From assembly GCA_023388675.1 (NCBI GenBank), contig JAEWFU010000054.1:1-6049 (forward strand): DNA of 6,049 bases, in the 5' to 3' direction. Made by a program: the position numbers and the translations under genes. The notes under the pieces are model-generated. The model was given only the letters and a program-made list of their open reading frames with translations, did not search any database and was not told the DNA's origin. This document shows positions 5,785-6,049 of the stretch, piece after piece. Position 1 is the stretch's first letter. Each line of letters begins with the position of its first letter. The stretch is from Pseudomonadota bacterium. GTDB taxonomy: Bacteria; Pseudomonadota; Alphaproteobacteria; Rhizobiales; Rhizobiaceae.

Positions 5785-6049
5785 CGCAGATCGTCGACCA
5801 GATTGACACCACAACGGCGCTCGCATCGAGCGCAAACCCGTCGAACGTCGGCGATTCCGTCACCTTCACGGCCACCGTTGCCGCCAATTCCGGCGGCGGC
5901 ACGCCGACCGGCACCATCACCTTCACCATCGACGGCACACCGCAAACCCCCGTCGCGCTGGATGGCAGTGGACAGGCGACATTGTCGACCGCGGCGCTCG
6001 CGCCCGGCAGCCGAACGATCGGCGCGTCCTATTCCGGCGATACCAATTA
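4939..6049 (+). repeat. Tandem array of about 291-bp Ig-like module repeats
   Basis: Module starts, taken at the TTT codons, are at 4939, 5230, 5521 and 5808, so the spacings are 291, 291 and 287 nt. The 287 is 288 minus the base lost in the frameshift. The first three are diverged but clearly homologous. The last two are nearly identical in DNA: 5577-5760 against 5864-6049 shows only about eight substitutions and one indel by eye, including a stretch of more than 50 identical bases. The array runs off the right edge, so total copy number is unknown. Confidence 0.85.
5658..6049 (+). pseudogene. Out-of-frame continuation of the Ig-like repeat gene, incomplete at right edge
   Basis: From 5658 the Ig-like sequence resumes one frame earlier than the upstream CDS, starting TPVALDGSGQATL and reading on through RTIDASYSGDTNY. 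A complete next module start follows (TTTALASSANPSNVGDSV, 5808 on), open to the window edge. It has no start codon or ribosome site of its own, so it reads as the remainder of the same gene. In the next repeat copy the matching DNA is CCGCAAACC (5940s), whereas here it is CCGAAACC (5653-5660): one base is missing between 5655 and 5656. An older module has CCGGAA at this spot, so loss of one G from a GG pair is a likely route. Either the gene is recently broken or the read or assembly has an error. The clean downstream frame argues that any break is recent. Confidence 0.65.

Noticed and set aside
4939..6049. CRISPR-like regular repeats
   Set aside because: The period is about 291 bp in coding frame with Ig-like motifs. 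There are no short repeats with unique spacers, so these are protein-domain repeats.

Overview
The window looks like a high-GC alphaproteobacterial chromosome, most likely Hyphomicrobiales (Rhizobiales). I base this on the character of the RpoD and DnaG sequences recalled by eye, not on a database search. It contains three protein genes. Two are core housekeeping genes on the minus strand and one is a secreted repeat protein on the plus strand.

Layout: (1) 1-1463, minus: rpoD, the primary sigma factor, whose 3' end lies outside the left edge. (2) 1464-1898: a 435-nt gap between rpoD and dnaG. It has no convincing gene. It holds a candidate rpoD promoter, short inverted and direct repeats, and three GANTC sites within 62 nt. 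(3) 1899-3836, minus: dnaG, the replication primase, complete at 645 residues with all expected zinc and TOPRIM residues. dnaG followed by rpoD is part of the classic macromolecular-synthesis arrangement, linking primer synthesis and transcription initiation. (4) 3837-4092: a divergent intergenic region with hairpin-forming repeats on the dnaG side and a good sigma-70-type promoter for the plus-strand gene. The -35 of that promoter lies inside an inverted repeat that also contains a GANTC site. (5) 4093 to the right edge, plus: a secreted protein with a long signal peptide, a DUF11/DUF7507-like N-terminal domain and tandem bacterial Ig-like modules of about 97 residues (Big_3_5 type). It is probably a cell-surface or exported adhesin-like protein.

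The most notable observation is a one-base loss near 5655-5656 inside the fourth Ig-like module. It ends the upstream frame at 5784, while the Ig-like sequence continues cleanly in the next frame to the window edge. The last two modules are nearly identical in DNA, so the repeat has duplicated recently. Comparing those copies pinpoints the lesion.

I found no CRISPR array, tRNA, rRNA, insertion sequence, toxin-antitoxin pair or defence system. The housekeeping part is ordinary. The points of interest are the frameshifted repeat gene and the regulatory DNA upstream of it and of rpoD.
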